A stretch of DNA of 64,000 bases from Oscillospiraceae bacterium (GTDB taxonomy: Bacteria; Bacillota; Clostridia; Oscillospirales; Oscillospiraceae): positions 1 through 64,000 of the forward strand of contig SVKV01000004.1 in the NCBI GenBank assembly GCA_015068305.1, written 5' to 3'. The translations under genes were made by a program, and so were the position numbers. Numbering within the stretch: position 1 is the first letter of the stretch; every line of letters begins with the position of its first letter. Of this stretch, positions 7,339 to 16,690 are shown piece after piece. The notes below the pieces were generated by a model, which ran no database searches, was not told where the DNA came from, and saw nothing but the letters and a program-made list of their open reading frames with translations.

Positions 7339-8409
7339 ATGAGTAAATTGAGCGTATGCATTCTCTTCGGCGGCATGAGTCCCGAACATGAGGTCTCTCT
7401 GCGCTCTGCCGAGTCCGTTCTGAACAACATTGACCACAATAAGTACAATGTCTTCCCTGTGGGCATCGCCAAGGACGGCGACTGGATCATCTACGGCGGC
7501 AAGGATTATTCCGAACTCCCTGCCGGCACCTGGATGAATAACCCCAATAACCGCCGGGGTACCATTTCTCCAATCCGGGACCAGGGCCTCTTCTGCTTCG
7601 AGGGCGACTGCGTGGTCCGGGAACGGATCGATGTGGTATTCCCTGTGATGCACGGCGAAAACTGCGAGGACGGCGCCATCCAGGGCCTGATGCAGCTGGC
7701 AGGCATTCCCTATGTGGGCCCCCATGTGGCAGCTTCTGCAGTTGCCATGGATAAGACCCTGACCAAGCTGGTGGTGGACCAGGCCGGTGTGCCCCAGGCA
7801 GCCTGGCATCTGGTGCACGGCAACGAACTGGAGCACCATATGGATTCCATCGTGGCCACCCTGGAGGAGAAATTTGACTATCCCATGTTCGTCAAGCCCG
7901 CCGGAACCGGCTCTTCTGTGGGCGTCAGCAAGGCCTCTGACCGGGAGGATCTGGAGAAGGCGCTGAACAATGCGGCCAAGTTTGACAAGAAGATCCTGGT
8001 TGAAGAATTCATCCACGGCCGGGAGATCGAGGTGGCTGTCATGGGCAACGACAATCCCATGGCCTCCGGCTGCGGCGAAATCGATTCCGGTGCTGAGTTC
8101 TATGACTATGAAGCCAAGTACGTCACCGATACTTCCACCGCCTATATCCCTGCCCGGATCAGCGAGGAAGTGGAGGAGCAGGTGCGGGAACTGGCTGTGA
8201 AGGTCTACAGCGCCATCGGCTGCCAGGGCCTGAGCCGTGTGGACTTCTTTGTGACCTATGAAGACAACCGGATCGTGTTCAATGAGATCAACACCCTGCC
8301 TGGCTTTACTTCCATTTCCATGTATCCCAAGCTCTTTGCAGCCAGCGGCATTCCCTACTCGGAGCTGATCGATCAGCTGCTGGAGCTGGCGCTGGAGGCA
8401 GGAAAATGA
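7339..8409 (+). CDS. ddl: D-alanine--D-alanine ligase
   Basis: Ddl joins two D-Ala molecules with ATP to make the dipeptide that MurF adds to the peptidoglycan precursor. The 356-residue protein shows the N-terminal motif GGMSPEHEVS (11-20), an ATP-grasp domain with VKPAGTGSSVGVS, and the metal-binding segment FNEINTLPGF near residue 320. Length and order are standard. ATG at 7339 follows GAGGTAG. The next gene starts inside its stop codon (ATGA), so the two are coupled. I see nothing to suggest a D-Ala-D-Lac specificity, although that cannot be excluded by eye. Confidence 0.95.
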   Translation: MSKLSVCILFGGMSPEHEVSLRSAESVLNNIDHNKYNVFPVGIAKDGDWIIYGGKDYSELPAGTWMNNPNNRRGTISPIRDQGLFCFEGDCVVRERIDVVFPVMHGENCEDGAIQGLMQLAGIPYVGPHVAASAVAMDKTLTKLVVDQAGVPQAAWHLVHGNELEHHMDSIVATLEEKFDYPMFVKPAGTGSSVGVSKASDREDLEKALNNAAKFDKKILVEEFIHGREIEVAVMGNDNPMASGCGEIDSGAEFYDYEAKYVTDTSTAYIPARISEEVEEQVRELAVKVYSAIGCQGLSRVDFFVTYEDNRIVFNEINTLPGFTSISMYPKLFAASGIPYSELIDQLLELALEAGK

Positions 8410-8828
8410 AAAGGAAAGTGGTGCTGAGTCTTCGGGGAACCCAGACCTACGAGGGCCAGGAACCGGATGTGATCGAGCTGGTCACGGAAGGAACCATGGA
8501 ATTCCGGGATGGCGGCTGGGACATCAGCTATGAAGAAAGTGAACTGACGGGCCTTGCGGGGGTTACAACCACCTTCCGGGTGGAGCCCGGCTGTGTGATC
8601 CTGGAACGGACCGGCAATCTTCGCTCCCGGATGGTCTTCCGGAAGGATGTTCCCCACGATTCTCTGTATCAGATGAGTTTCGGAACCCTGATGATCACCG
8701 TCTGTGCCAAGTATCTCTTCTTTGATCTGGTACCCGACGGCGGTGTGATCGATCTGCTGTACAGCATTGCAATTGAAAACAATGCAGCCGGTACGGTGGA
8801 TTATCACCTGGATATCCGGGCCAAGTAA
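8406..8828 (+). CDS. DUF1934 family beta-barrel protein
   Basis: This 140-residue protein matches the DUF1934 (YwiB-like) family: an N-terminal VVLSLRGTQTYEG strand, an acidic middle with ISYEESELTGL, and FGTLMITVCAKYLF near the centre. The family is predicted to fold as a calycin-like beta barrel; its biochemical role is unknown to me. It overlaps ddl by four bases and ends at a terminator, so it is co-transcribed with ddl. A role linked to envelope or amino acid metabolism is possible from context only. Confidence 0.82.
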   Translation: MKRKVVLSLRGTQTYEGQEPDVIELVTEGTMEFRDGGWDISYEESELTGLAGVTTTFRVEPGCVILERTGNLRSRMVFRKDVPHDSLYQMSFGTLMITVCAKYLFFDLVPDGGVIDLLYSIAIENNAAGTVDYHLDIRAK

Positions 8829-8832
8829 AAAT

Positions 8833-8863
8833 AAAGGACGCACCGTAAGGTGCGTCCTTTGTG
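8833..8863. terminator. Bidirectional terminator
   Basis: AAAGGACGCACC pairs with GGTGCGTCCTTT around GTAA. It separates the convergent ddl operon (plus) and the PadR/DUF2812 operon (minus). Confidence 0.88.
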
Positions 8864-8873
8864 CGTTGCGGGA

Positions 8874-10046
8874 TTATTTCAGCATGTCGGCCATTTGCGT
8901 GGCCCATTCGGTCAGATAATTGTATCCGGAGTCGTCAAAGATATCAATGTATCCCTGCACCATCACATTTCCCTGCTGCATGATAATCGTCGGATGGCCG
9001 GAGTTTTGTGCCGTATAGGCAATTGCATAGTCGATATCCAGCTCCGGGGTCTCCCAGGGCCCGAAAGCATAGGCACCCTGGGCCCGTTTGTAGAATTCCC
9101 TGGCCAGCTGTTCTGCCAGCCATGTATTTTTGGTTTCGTAATAAATCACGTCCAGCTGTCCGCCCACAGTGCTGCCGTCGGGAGCAAGCACATCCGCATC
9201 CTCATGCCACTCCATATAAAGGGGAGCGAGGAAGGATTCATCCACAGTCACGGTGTTGTAAACATCGCCGTTATGGAGTGTGTAGCTTCCCTGGGGACAC
9301 AGGTCAGAGATCGTAACAAAGGGCGGATCGTCGGTATACTGTCCGATCTGGAGATCGCTTCCGAATCCTTGGGTGCATTGGGTCATCATGACGACCAGAA
9401 TGAATATATAGAAGCCCCAACCGACAAATTTGGAAAGACGGCTGAAAAGAGCCTGCTTCCGCCAGGGTTTATGATGATCCAGAGGGATATCATTTTTCAG
9501 TTTTTGGTGCACACGCAGCAGATGGACAAGCCGAATGAGCGTCAAAACAGCGGAAGCAAAGATCACCAGAAAGTATCCGCCAGCATAGGTAATGCCAAAG
9601 GTGACAAAGAAGCGGACAACACCGCCGGTGATCCGGGAGATGCTGTTTCGAAGGCCCAGAATACAGATGAATAGTGGCCCGATCAGCTGCTTGAAAATAC
9701 CCTTCATAGCTAGGGCCTGGACCTGGGGATCGGTGTTCATTTCCCGGGCATCGGGGGTGACGGAGCGGTAGATATAGAACAGACCGTAGTCGGTTACATA
9801 CTCCCAACCGTATTCCCGGTACAGCGCTTCGGCATCCATATCCGGTTTTTCGTTGTCGATGACAGCCTGTTTCGGTTCCAGCCGATATCGGACATCCCGG
9901 GGCTCACCTTTCGCAAAAGGAAAGAAGCCCATAAAGGTGGGTTCCTTCTCCAGATGGAGCCCCTCAGCCGCCATATCTGTCAGCCAGCTTTCAATTCGCT
10001 CCACATCGTAGTGGGCGCAGGGGACAAGCTTGTGGGTCTTTTTCAT
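8874..10046 (-). CDS. DUF2812 membrane protein paired with a PadR regulator
   Basis: The 390-residue protein begins with a DUF2812-type domain (HYDVERIESWLTDMAAEGLH, later YRLEPK and YGWEYVTDYGLFYIYR, about residues 10-125). Three hydrophobic segments follow around 135-275. The C-terminal ~150 residues look extracytoplasmic. DUF2812 proteins are commonly encoded next to PadR-type regulators, as here, and are thought to be membrane stress or drug-responsive partners; the biochemical role is unknown. The ATG at 10046 is chosen because AAGGAGAG lies just upstream. The gene overlaps the 3' end of padR by 56 bases, so the two form one operon read from the promoter near 10430. Confidence 0.82.
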   Translation of the reverse strand: MKKTHKLVPCAHYDVERIESWLTDMAAEGLHLEKEPTFMGFFPFAKGEPRDVRYRLEPKQAVIDNEKPDMDAEALYREYGWEYVTDYGLFYIYRSVTPDAREMNTDPQVQALAMKGIFKQLIGPLFICILGLRNSISRITGGVVRFFVTFGITYAGGYFLVIFASAVLTLIRLVHLLRVHQKLKNDIPLDHHKPWRKQALFSRLSKFVGWGFYIFILVVMMTQCTQGFGSDLQIGQYTDDPPFVTISDLCPQGSYTLHNGDVYNTVTVDESFLAPLYMEWHEDADVLAPDGSTVGGQLDVIYYETKNTWLAEQLAREFYKRAQGAYAFGPWETPELDIDYAIAYTAQNSGHPTIIMQQGNVMVQGYIDIFDDSGYNYLTEWATQMADMLK

Positions 10047-10356
10047 CCTGAATCTCTCCTTCCGCATCGGTGATACATTGCTTCAGCCGGGTCAGCTCGG
10101 CGAAATAGGCATCGATGCCCTTTTGGGTAATTTTGTAGGTGCGCTTTCTGCCTTCTACGCTGATTTCCTCAATCATATCCTCATTTTCAAATTTACCGAG
10201 GATGGTGTACAGGGTGGCGGGGCCCATCTGGACCCGGCCGTTGGTTCTGCGCTCAATATGATCGGCAATTTCGCTGCCGCATTTGGGACCGTGGCACATG
10301 GCCATCAGCACATAGAACATGGACTCGGTCAGTCCGTCCATGGGTTTTTTCGGCAT
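9991..10356 (-). CDS. PadR family transcriptional regulator
   Basis: The 121-residue protein is a PadR-type winged helix repressor. Residues 5-85 hold the recognition fold with the family pattern MGPATLYTILGKFENEDMIE, then a short dimerisation helix (AYFAELTRLKQCITDAEGE). AAGGAGG lies eight bases before the start. PadR proteins usually repress their own operon and release it on binding a ligand or on envelope stress. Two overlapping inverted repeats lie just downstream of its -10 box, a good position for autorepression. Cysteines near the C terminus (CPLRPLRCG) may be incidental. It is followed by, and overlaps, the DUF2812 partner gene. Confidence 0.9.
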   Translation of the reverse strand: MPKKPMDGLTESMFYVLMAMCHGPKCGSEIADHIERRTNGRVQMGPATLYTILGKFENEDMIEEISVEGRKRTYKITQKGIDAYFAELTRLKQCITDAEGEIQDEKDPQACPLRPLRCGAN

Positions 10357-10373
10357 GGGGATCAGCCTCCTTA

Positions 10374-10403
10374 ATATCGTTATATGATATCGTTTAATGA
10401 TAT
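10374..10403 (-). promoter_or_regulatory. Putative PadR operator: two overlapping inverted repeats
   Basis: ATATC-GTTATAT-GATATC-GTTTAAT-GATAT forms two overlapping inverted repeats with about a 12-13 bp period. It abuts the -10 box and start site of the minus-strand padR promoter, where a bound dimer would block transcription. The match to PadR is inference from position. Confidence 0.65.
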
Positions 10404-10430
10404 TATAAAGGGACGGGAAAGATTTGTCAA
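10402..10430 (-). promoter_or_regulatory. Sigma-A promoter of padR-DUF2812
   Basis: On the minus strand, TTGACA (10425-10430) and TATAAT (10402-10407) are separated by 17 bases, a near-ideal promoter suited to repression. Confidence 0.9.
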
Positions 10431-10431
10431 C

Positions 10432-10463
10432 AAAAAAATCAGCCGCTGCATATGCAGCGGCTG
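10432..10463 (-). terminator. Terminator of the vanW-like gene
   Basis: On the minus strand, TCAGCCGCTGC pairs with GCAGCGGCTGA around AT, followed by a T run. Confidence 0.88.
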
Positions 10464-10475
10464 AAATTCTGCCTG

Positions 10476-12362
10476 TTAAGCTCCGGCATCGGCGGGAGCA
10501 TCAGTAGGTTCGGGGGCCTTGACGATCTTGACGACGATCTTATCGCGCTTTTTGTAGATGGACTGCTTGTCAAAATCACGGGAGATCAGCTCGCCGGTTT
10601 CCTTGTCGTACTTGTTCTTGTAAGTATTGACCCAGTAGCCCTTGTAGGCGGTCTGCAGGATCTGGCCGTCCCGGTAGCCTTCGGGGTTATTCTCCGGGTG
10701 CTCTTCATAAACAGTTTCAGCAGCGGCGACACCTGTGACTTCATACTCCATCTCAATGTAGTAATCCTTGGTATCGGTACCGATGAGCTTGCAGTGGACA
10801 TAGCCGTCAGCAACCCAGGTTTCGATACGGATGGGGTATTCGGTATTATTCTTGAAGGTAAATTCGGGACCGCCCCAGTTGACTGTGGCATCCATGCCCA
10901 TGGGCATATAGGAGGATACATAGCTGTGGGGCATCCGGTTGATGATCTCCAGATCGGCGATCAGACAGCAGTAGTAGATGGTGGAGGATACCTGGCAGAC
11001 ACCGCCGCCGATATCATCCACAGTTTTGCCGCTGGAATAGGCAGGGGCTGCCTGATAGCCCTTTTCTTTGGTGCGCTTACCAACCACGGTGTTGTAGTCA
11101 AATTCCTCACCGGGAGCCAGGACTGTGCCGTTGATGGCGGCGCAGGCCAGGGTCAGATTGGTGTTGCGCTTCTCATTCTTGGTATGTTCTGTTTGGTATT
11201 CACAGAGCACATCCCGGAAGTAAACGTCCCGGTAAGGGCCGCCCAGAAATTCCGGTTCAGTCAGAATCATGGGAATTGTGACGGTATCGCCGTAGACTGC
11301 ATTGTCCAGCTGGGCTTGCGCCTGCTCCAGGTCAAATTCATAGCCGTAGACCTCCATGGTCACCTCGAAGGTTTCCGGATCGATGACGGCGTCGCTGACT
11401 TCGCAGTAGTATTCCTGATAAAGGGATTCCAGATCGATTGCTTCGGGCAGAACTTCCTCTTCGTCCATTTCCACCGTCAGCTCAAACTGATTGAAGCTGT
11501 AAGCATCCAGCACCCGGTCATAAACCTTGTCAATGTCGATGTAGCGGCCGGGGGTACCGGTATAGATTATCAGATTCCGGTCACCGATTTCGGCAGTGAA
11601 GTTTTCGTCCGCCGCATTCAGAATGGGACGTTCGCCGTCCAGCTCCACGGTGGATGCGGAATAGACGCTGTTGAAGGATTTGCCGTAGTCCTCCAGCTCC
11701 TGGCGGATGTACTCCAGATTCAGATTCAAATAGGGAAGCAGAGCGATGGGATGCTCGGAATTCATGGAAGCGTCCAGGGCCTGCTGCCGCTCTTCTTCGG
11801 TGCCGGTGCGGCCGTAGTCAAAGGCCTCGTCCACCAGTCTGTTCACATCCAGCTGGGCACCGGTGTCGGCGGGGGACAGGTGAAGCTGAATATCCGGGAA
11901 AAGGATGACCATATCCTGCTGGGTATAGGTGCCGTCGGTGGCAGCCCGGATGGCGGCACGGGCCTCCGATTTGCTCATGTTGCCGATGTTGATGCCGGCG
12001 ACGGAAACATTGTTGAGGATTTTGCCGTCGTTGGGGTCGATGGCAAACAGATACACCAGGGCACCGATGATGCTCATCAGTAGAACAGCGGCCACGGAAC
12101 AAAGGCTGATCAGAATGATCTTGCGGTTTCTGGCTCTGGGATCCTTTTTTGTTGCAGGAATATATTCCGGTTCTTCGGGAATCACCGGATCCGTATTCGG
12201 AACGGCTTCATCCTCGGTAAAAGGGACGTCCTGCTGCGGAGCCTCAAAAGGTTCCATAGCATCCGGAATCGGCTCATCAGGCGTAACCGGGGCTAAAACC
12301 TCGGGAAACTGGTCTTCGGGCAACTGGGACTGATTGTCCCGGGGTTTCGAGAATTTACCCAT
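10476..12362 (-). CDS. VanW family envelope protein
   Basis: The 628-residue protein has a disordered acidic, Pro-rich cytoplasmic part (1-75), one transmembrane helix (81-108) and a long external region. A peptidoglycan-binding-like domain (YoaR type) spans roughly residues 110-370. A VanW domain follows at about 390-560, with LTLACAAINGTVLAPGEEFD, then DDIGGGVCQVSSTIYY and RMPHSYVSSYMPMG. VanW is named for vancomycin clusters, but the domain is widespread and its biochemical role is unsettled; resistance should not be inferred. The start at 12362 follows AAGGAGATG. The frame stays open further upstream but without a ribosome site. Confidence 0.88.
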   Translation of the reverse strand: MGKFSKPRDNQSQLPEDQFPEVLAPVTPDEPIPDAMEPFEAPQQDVPFTEDEAVPNTDPVIPEEPEYIPATKKDPRARNRKIILISLCSVAAVLLMSIIGALVYLFAIDPNDGKILNNVSVAGINIGNMSKSEARAAIRAATDGTYTQQDMVILFPDIQLHLSPADTGAQLDVNRLVDEAFDYGRTGTEEERQQALDASMNSEHPIALLPYLNLNLEYIRQELEDYGKSFNSVYSASTVELDGERPILNAADENFTAEIGDRNLIIYTGTPGRYIDIDKVYDRVLDAYSFNQFELTVEMDEEEVLPEAIDLESLYQEYYCEVSDAVIDPETFEVTMEVYGYEFDLEQAQAQLDNAVYGDTVTIPMILTEPEFLGGPYRDVYFRDVLCEYQTEHTKNEKRNTNLTLACAAINGTVLAPGEEFDYNTVVGKRTKEKGYQAAPAYSSGKTVDDIGGGVCQVSSTIYYCCLIADLEIINRMPHSYVSSYMPMGMDATVNWGGPEFTFKNNTEYPIRIETWVADGYVHCKLIGTDTKDYYIEMEYEVTGVAAAETVYEEHPENNPEGYRDGQILQTAYKGYWVNTYKNKYDKETGELISRDFDKQSIYKKRDKIVVKIVKAPEPTDAPADAGA

Positions 12363-12404
12363 GAAATCATCTCCTTGATTGGGTGTGCTTTCAATTTGCG
12401 GTAC

Positions 12405-12432
12405 ATTGTACCACATTTTTAAGATATTTCAA
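12405..12432 (-). promoter_or_regulatory. Probable promoter of the vanW-like gene
   Basis: Minus-strand TTGAAA (12427-12432) and TACAAT (12405-12410) with a 16-base spacer. Confidence 0.65.
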
Positions 12433-12459
12433 TATCTTTCCGGTAATTTCAATAGACTT

Positions 12460-15400
12460 TTAAGAATTGCAGTGCCGGGTGTAGTGCTGGATGAAAACCT
12501 TGCTCTGTTTTAGGCTGTCCACACCGGCGGCGAGCTTCAGCCGGAGGGTAGGCTCCTTGGCGGTGGCAACAAACAGAAGCCTGTTTTTGTAATCGGCTTC
12601 TGCGCACAATGCGCTGACCGCATCAAAATTGAGGCTTGTCAGGGTGAACAGCACATCGCTGCCCTTTTGCTTGATGTCCTTGATGCCGACCTTTCTTGCG
12701 TTGGCCCGGAGCAAAGCAATGTCGATGAGGTTCAGCACGCCCTTGGGCGGTTCGCCGTACCGATCCACAATCTCGTCCAGCAGGTCGTCGGCATCCTCTT
12801 CTGCCCGGATGGCGGCCATCCGGCGGTACAGGTCCATCCGTTCCTCGCCCCGGGAAACATAGGCTTTGTCCACATTGGCGGTGACGTTGAGGTCTGCGGT
12901 GCAGTCGGGGGTTTTTGGGGCTTCGCCCTTTTCCTCCAGAACTGCTTCGTCCAGGAGCTTCAGATACATGTCATAGCCCACACTCATCATGTGACCCGAC
13001 TGCTCGGCACCCAGCAGATTGCCTGCGCCCCGGATTTCCAGGTCCCGCATGGCGATCTTGAAGCCGGAGCCGAATTCTGCGAAATCCCGGATGGCGGACA
13101 GACGCTTTTCGGCGATTTCCGTCAGATTTTTGTCGGGCTTGTAAGTGAAATAGGCATAGGCGTGGCGGGTGGAGCGGCCAACCCGGCCCCGGAGCTGATG
13201 AAGCTGGGAAAGACCGAAGCGGTCGGCATTTTCGATAATGAGGGTATTGGCATTGGGAATATCCAGACCCGTTTCGATGATGGTGGTGCACACCAGCACC
13301 TGGATGTCGCCGTCGGCCATGGCATGCATCACATCACCCAGGGCTTCCTCGCCCATCTGACCGTGGGCCACGGCAACGGACAGACCGGGGATCCGCTTCT
13401 GCAATGCGGAAGCGCACTGGTCGATGGTTTCCACCCGGTTGTGGAGGTAATAAACCTGGCCGCCCCGCTCGATTTCCCGGCGGATGGCATCGTCGATCAC
13501 CGCGTTGTTATGCTCCATGACAAAGGTCTGAACCGGGTACCGGTCAGCCGGGGGTTCTTCGATGGTGGACATATCCCGGATGCCGGACAGGGCCATGTTC
13601 AGTGTTCTGGGGATGGGGGTGGCAGACAGCGTCAGCACATCCACGCCCTTGGAAATTTCTTTTAAGCGCTCCTTGTGGCTGACACCGAAGCGCTGTTCCT
13701 CGTCGATGATCAGAAGGCCCAGATCTTTGTATTCAATGGTTTTTTGCAGCAGCTTGTGGGTGCCGATGATCAGATCCACGGAGCCTGCCCGGAGATTTGC
13801 AATGGTCTGCCGCTGCTGGGCGGGAGTCCGAAACCGACTGAGCACATCGATGTTCACCGGGAAGCCCCGGAACCGGGAAACGGCGGTCTGGTAGTGCTGC
13901 TGGGCCAGGACCGTGGTGGGCACCAGAATGGCTACCTGCTTGCCGTCCATGATGGCTTTCATCACGGCACGGAGGGCAACCTCTGTTTTGCCGAAGCCCA
14001 CGTCGCCGCAGAGGAGCCGGTCCATGGGGATGGGGGACTCCATATCATGCTTGATGTCTGCAATGCAGCGCAGCTGGTCGTCGGTTTCCGGATAGGGGAA
14101 ATTGTCTTCAAATTCCTTCTGCCAGGGGGAGTCCGCGGCAAAGGCAAAGCCGGACTGCCGCTTCCGGGCGGCATAAAGCTGGATCAGCTCCCCGGCCATA
14201 TCCTTGGCGGCTTTTCTGGCCTTGGCTTTGGTTTTCTGCCAGGCATCGGAGCCGATTTTGTTCAGTCGGACGTTGGTGTCCTCGCCACCGCCGCCGATAT
14301 ATTTGCCCACCAGGTCCAGCTGGGTGGCGGGAACAAAGAGGGTATCGCTGCCCTGGTAAGCGATCTTGATATAGTCCTTTACGGCACCGTCCACCCGGAT
14401 CTGCTCCATGGCAACAAAACGGCCGATGCCGTAGTTTTCGTGAACCACCAGATCACCGGGGGAGAGATCTGTGAAGGAGTTCAGCTTTTGCCGGTTGGTG
14501 GAACCGGTTTTTTTGGAGGGCTTCCGCTTGGGGGCAGTTTTGGTGATCAGCTGGCCCTCCGTGAGGATGGCAAGCTTGCTGTTGGGATATTCCATGCCAT
14601 AGGGCAGGGTCCCCTCGGTCAGCAGAATCTGACCGGGCTTGGGCATGGAGGTCAGCGGAATGCAGATAAAGGAGGACAGAACCTTGGCGCTGAGCATTTC
14701 CTGCAAAAGCTCTGCTCTTCTTCTGGTGCCGCAGAGAACCAGAGAAGAAAATTCCATCTTCTGGTAATGGGTCAGGTCGGAGGCGGCGGTATCCAGATTG
14801 CCGCCGTAGCTGGGCAACTGCTTGGCAGTCATGGGAAGCAACAGCTTCGGGGGACAGTCCTCGGGATAGGAGGTGCCGCCGAAAGCATCAAAATAAACCG
14901 TCGTCCGGCCTCTCAGGTTTTCACAGAAATCTTCCCACTGGCAAACATAGTCGCACAGCTCACCGGCCAGAAGCCCGCCCTGCAGGAGGCTGTCCAGCTG
15001 CATACCCATTTCGTCGCAGCGGGAACGGGCGGCCCGTTTCAGATTGCCCTGGTCACAGAGAATGAGCAGGGCATCCGCCGGGATATAATCCATGGCGGTG
15101 GCCACTTCGGGATAGATGAGGGCCATATACCGGTCGGAGGCCGGATTCTGCAGGCCGTTTTCGTATTTTTTCAGATCCTTTTCCAGGGTGGAGATCAATG
15201 CTTCATTCAGATTTTTCCTGCGCTTCTGGCGGGCAATCAGATGGCGCAGGTCGGCGCACAGTCCTTCGATTCCATCCGGATGCAGCCGGGGCTGAGTCTC
15301 ACCCACGGGAAGGACCGTCAATTCCTCAATGTTGTCAGTCCGGCGCTGGGTATCCGGGTCAAAGTAACCCATGGTGTCCAGCTCGTCGCCGAAGAATTCG

Positions 15401-15975
15401 GCACGGACCGGCCGGTCGGCGGCAGGAGAGAAGATATCCACAATGCCGCCGCGAACAGCAAACTGGCCGGGACCTTCCACCATGCCGCACCGGCTGTAAC
15501 CGGAGGCGGAAAGCTGATTCAGCAGCCAGTCCAGAGGGTATTCCTTGCCGGTTTCCAAGCGGAAGGCGGCTTTCATCAGTGTGGATCGGGGCATGGTCCG
15601 CTGGGACAGGGATTCCCAGGTGAGGATCTGCAGCCCGGTCCGTCCTCCGGCCAGATCGTAGAGCTGGCGCAGCCGCTTCTGCTCCCAGGCCCGGGAAACA
15701 ACGGCAGCATCATAGAGGGTCAGTTCCCGGTTGGGCAGGATCGGGGCCGTTTCTCCCAGAAAGGCCTTCAGCTCTTCCTGGAGCCGCTTGGCGGCCATAT
15801 CATCCTGGCAGACGATCACAATGGGCCGGCTCAGCTGCTGATGAAGCCCTGCAATCATGTGGCTGCGGTTGATCTGGCCGATGCCGGTGACAGCGGCGCT
15901 GTCGTTTTTGGACAGGGAGAGCAGAAGCTGACCGAATTCGGGTATGGATTTGAGGGTAGTCAGAAGTTGTTCCAT
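12460..15975 (-). CDS. mfd: Transcription-repair coupling factor Mfd
   Basis: Mfd pushes RNA polymerase off DNA lesions and recruits UvrA. The 1171-residue protein has the UvrB-like N-terminal modules, the RNA polymerase interaction domain (LSPGDLVVHENYGIGRF, near residue 510), the RecG-like translocase with Walker A GDVGFGKTE and box DEEQ, the motif QLRGRVGRS, and a C-terminal TRCF domain. Length is normal. GAGGTG precedes the start. The upstream gene pth is on the same strand, an order also seen in Bacillus. Its functional partners uvrA and uvrB are encoded within the next 8 kb on the other strand. Confidence 0.97.
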   Translation of the reverse strand: MEQLLTTLKSIPEFGQLLLSLSKNDSAAVTGIGQINRSHMIAGLHQQLSRPIVIVCQDDMAAKRLQEELKAFLGETAPILPNRELTLYDAAVVSRAWEQKRLRQLYDLAGGRTGLQILTWESLSQRTMPRSTLMKAAFRLETGKEYPLDWLLNQLSASGYSRCGMVEGPGQFAVRGGIVDIFSPAADRPVRAEFFGDELDTMGYFDPDTQRRTDNIEELTVLPVGETQPRLHPDGIEGLCADLRHLIARQKRRKNLNEALISTLEKDLKKYENGLQNPASDRYMALIYPEVATAMDYIPADALLILCDQGNLKRAARSRCDEMGMQLDSLLQGGLLAGELCDYVCQWEDFCENLRGRTTVYFDAFGGTSYPEDCPPKLLLPMTAKQLPSYGGNLDTAASDLTHYQKMEFSSLVLCGTRRRAELLQEMLSAKVLSSFICIPLTSMPKPGQILLTEGTLPYGMEYPNSKLAILTEGQLITKTAPKRKPSKKTGSTNRQKLNSFTDLSPGDLVVHENYGIGRFVAMEQIRVDGAVKDYIKIAYQGSDTLFVPATQLDLVGKYIGGGGEDTNVRLNKIGSDAWQKTKAKARKAAKDMAGELIQLYAARKRQSGFAFAADSPWQKEFEDNFPYPETDDQLRCIADIKHDMESPIPMDRLLCGDVGFGKTEVALRAVMKAIMDGKQVAILVPTTVLAQQHYQTAVSRFRGFPVNIDVLSRFRTPAQQRQTIANLRAGSVDLIIGTHKLLQKTIEYKDLGLLIIDEEQRFGVSHKERLKEISKGVDVLTLSATPIPRTLNMALSGIRDMSTIEEPPADRYPVQTFVMEHNNAVIDDAIRREIERGGQVYYLHNRVETIDQCASALQKRIPGLSVAVAHGQMGEEALGDVMHAMADGDIQVLVCTTIIETGLDIPNANTLIIENADRFGLSQLHQLRGRVGRSTRHAYAYFTYKPDKNLTEIAEKRLSAIRDFAEFGSGFKIAMRDLEIRGAGNLLGAEQSGHMMSVGYDMYLKLLDEAVLEEKGEAPKTPDCTADLNVTANVDKAYVSRGEERMDLYRRMAAIRAEEDADDLLDEIVDRYGEPPKGVLNLIDIALLRANARKVGIKDIKQKGSDVLFTLTSLNFDAVSALCAEADYKNRLLFVATAKEPTLRLKLAAGVDSLKQSKVFIQHYTRHCNS

Positions 15976-16013
15976 AAATGCACCTCATGGGATTTACACA
16001 ACGTGGCAACGCG

Positions 16014-16041
16014 GAAAGGGGAATATTGCACCCCTTTCCGT
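16014..16041 (-). promoter_or_regulatory. Stem-loop between pth and mfd
   Basis: CGGAAAGGGG pairs with CCCCTTTCCG across a nine-base loop in the 82-base pth-mfd gap. No T run is present on the minus strand, so it may modulate read-through or mRNA stability instead of terminating. Confidence 0.45.
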
Positions 16042-16057
16042 GGTTATTCGAGCGGTT

Positions 16058-16636
16058 TTACTGCTTTCCGTTGTAACGGTTGGCGGTTTCGTAAATACCC
16101 CGGTCGATGATACAGAGGGCGGCTTCGCCGGCCCACTCCAGGGCGTTCTTCAGAGCCTTTTCTTCGTTGGCGGAGAAGGTGCTCAGCACCCAGTCCGCAA
16201 GCTCCATTTCCGCCCTCGGCTTGGCGCCCACTCCAATCTTGACCCGGGGGAATTCCTGGGAGCCCACTTCGGCAATGATGGACTTGATGCCGTTGTGGCC
16301 GCCGGCAGAGCCCTCGGCCCGGACCCTTAAGCGTCCCGGAACCAGGGAAATATCATCGTACATCACGATGATCCGGGCAGGGGGAATGTTGAAATAGGCG
16401 GAAAGCTGCAGCACGCTGCGGCCGGACAGGTTCATATAGGTTTGGGGCTTCAGGAGCATCAGCTTTTTGCCCTTGTAATTGACCTGGCCGTAAAGGCCCT
16501 GGAATTTTGCCTTGTCAATTTTGCAGCCCAGGGAATCGGCCAGAATGTCGATGGCCCGGAAGCCTGCGTTGTGGCGGGTTTTTTCGTATTCGCGGCCCGG
16601 ATTGCCCAGGCCCACGATCAGCCATGTTTCGTTCAT
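16058..16636 (-). CDS. pth: Peptidyl-tRNA hydrolase
   Basis: Pth releases tRNA from prematurely dropped peptidyl-tRNA. The 192-residue protein has the family start LIVGLGNPGREYEKTRHNAG, where the His in RHN is the catalytic base. It also has the conserved LLKPQTYMNLSGRSV and IIVMYDDISLVPGRLRVR, and GGHNGIKSI. Length is standard. It heads the pth-mfd operon on the minus strand and diverges from uvrA. Confidence 0.97.
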   Translation of the reverse strand: MNETWLIVGLGNPGREYEKTRHNAGFRAIDILADSLGCKIDKAKFQGLYGQVNYKGKKLMLLKPQTYMNLSGRSVLQLSAYFNIPPARIIVMYDDISLVPGRLRVRAEGSAGGHNGIKSIIAEVGSQEFPRVKIGVGAKPRAEMELADWVLSTFSANEEKALKNALEWAGEAALCIIDRGIYETANRYNGKQ

Positions 16637-16690
16637 GATCTATTCTTCAATCCTTCGATTGTAATTTACGGCGCAAATTTCACCAAATAT

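Noticed and set aside
7339-12362. Possible glycopeptide resistance cluster (ddl and a VanW-like gene)
   Set aside because: Both are ordinary chromosomal families here. No vanH, vanX, vanR or vanS genes are nearby, and the genes lie on opposite strands in separate operons.
13675-16110. Long open frame of 811 codons on the plus strand inside mfd
   Set aside because: It is antisense to mfd, which has full domain motifs. The frame has low-complexity Gly/His/Gln-rich composition typical of shadow frames in GC-rich genes.
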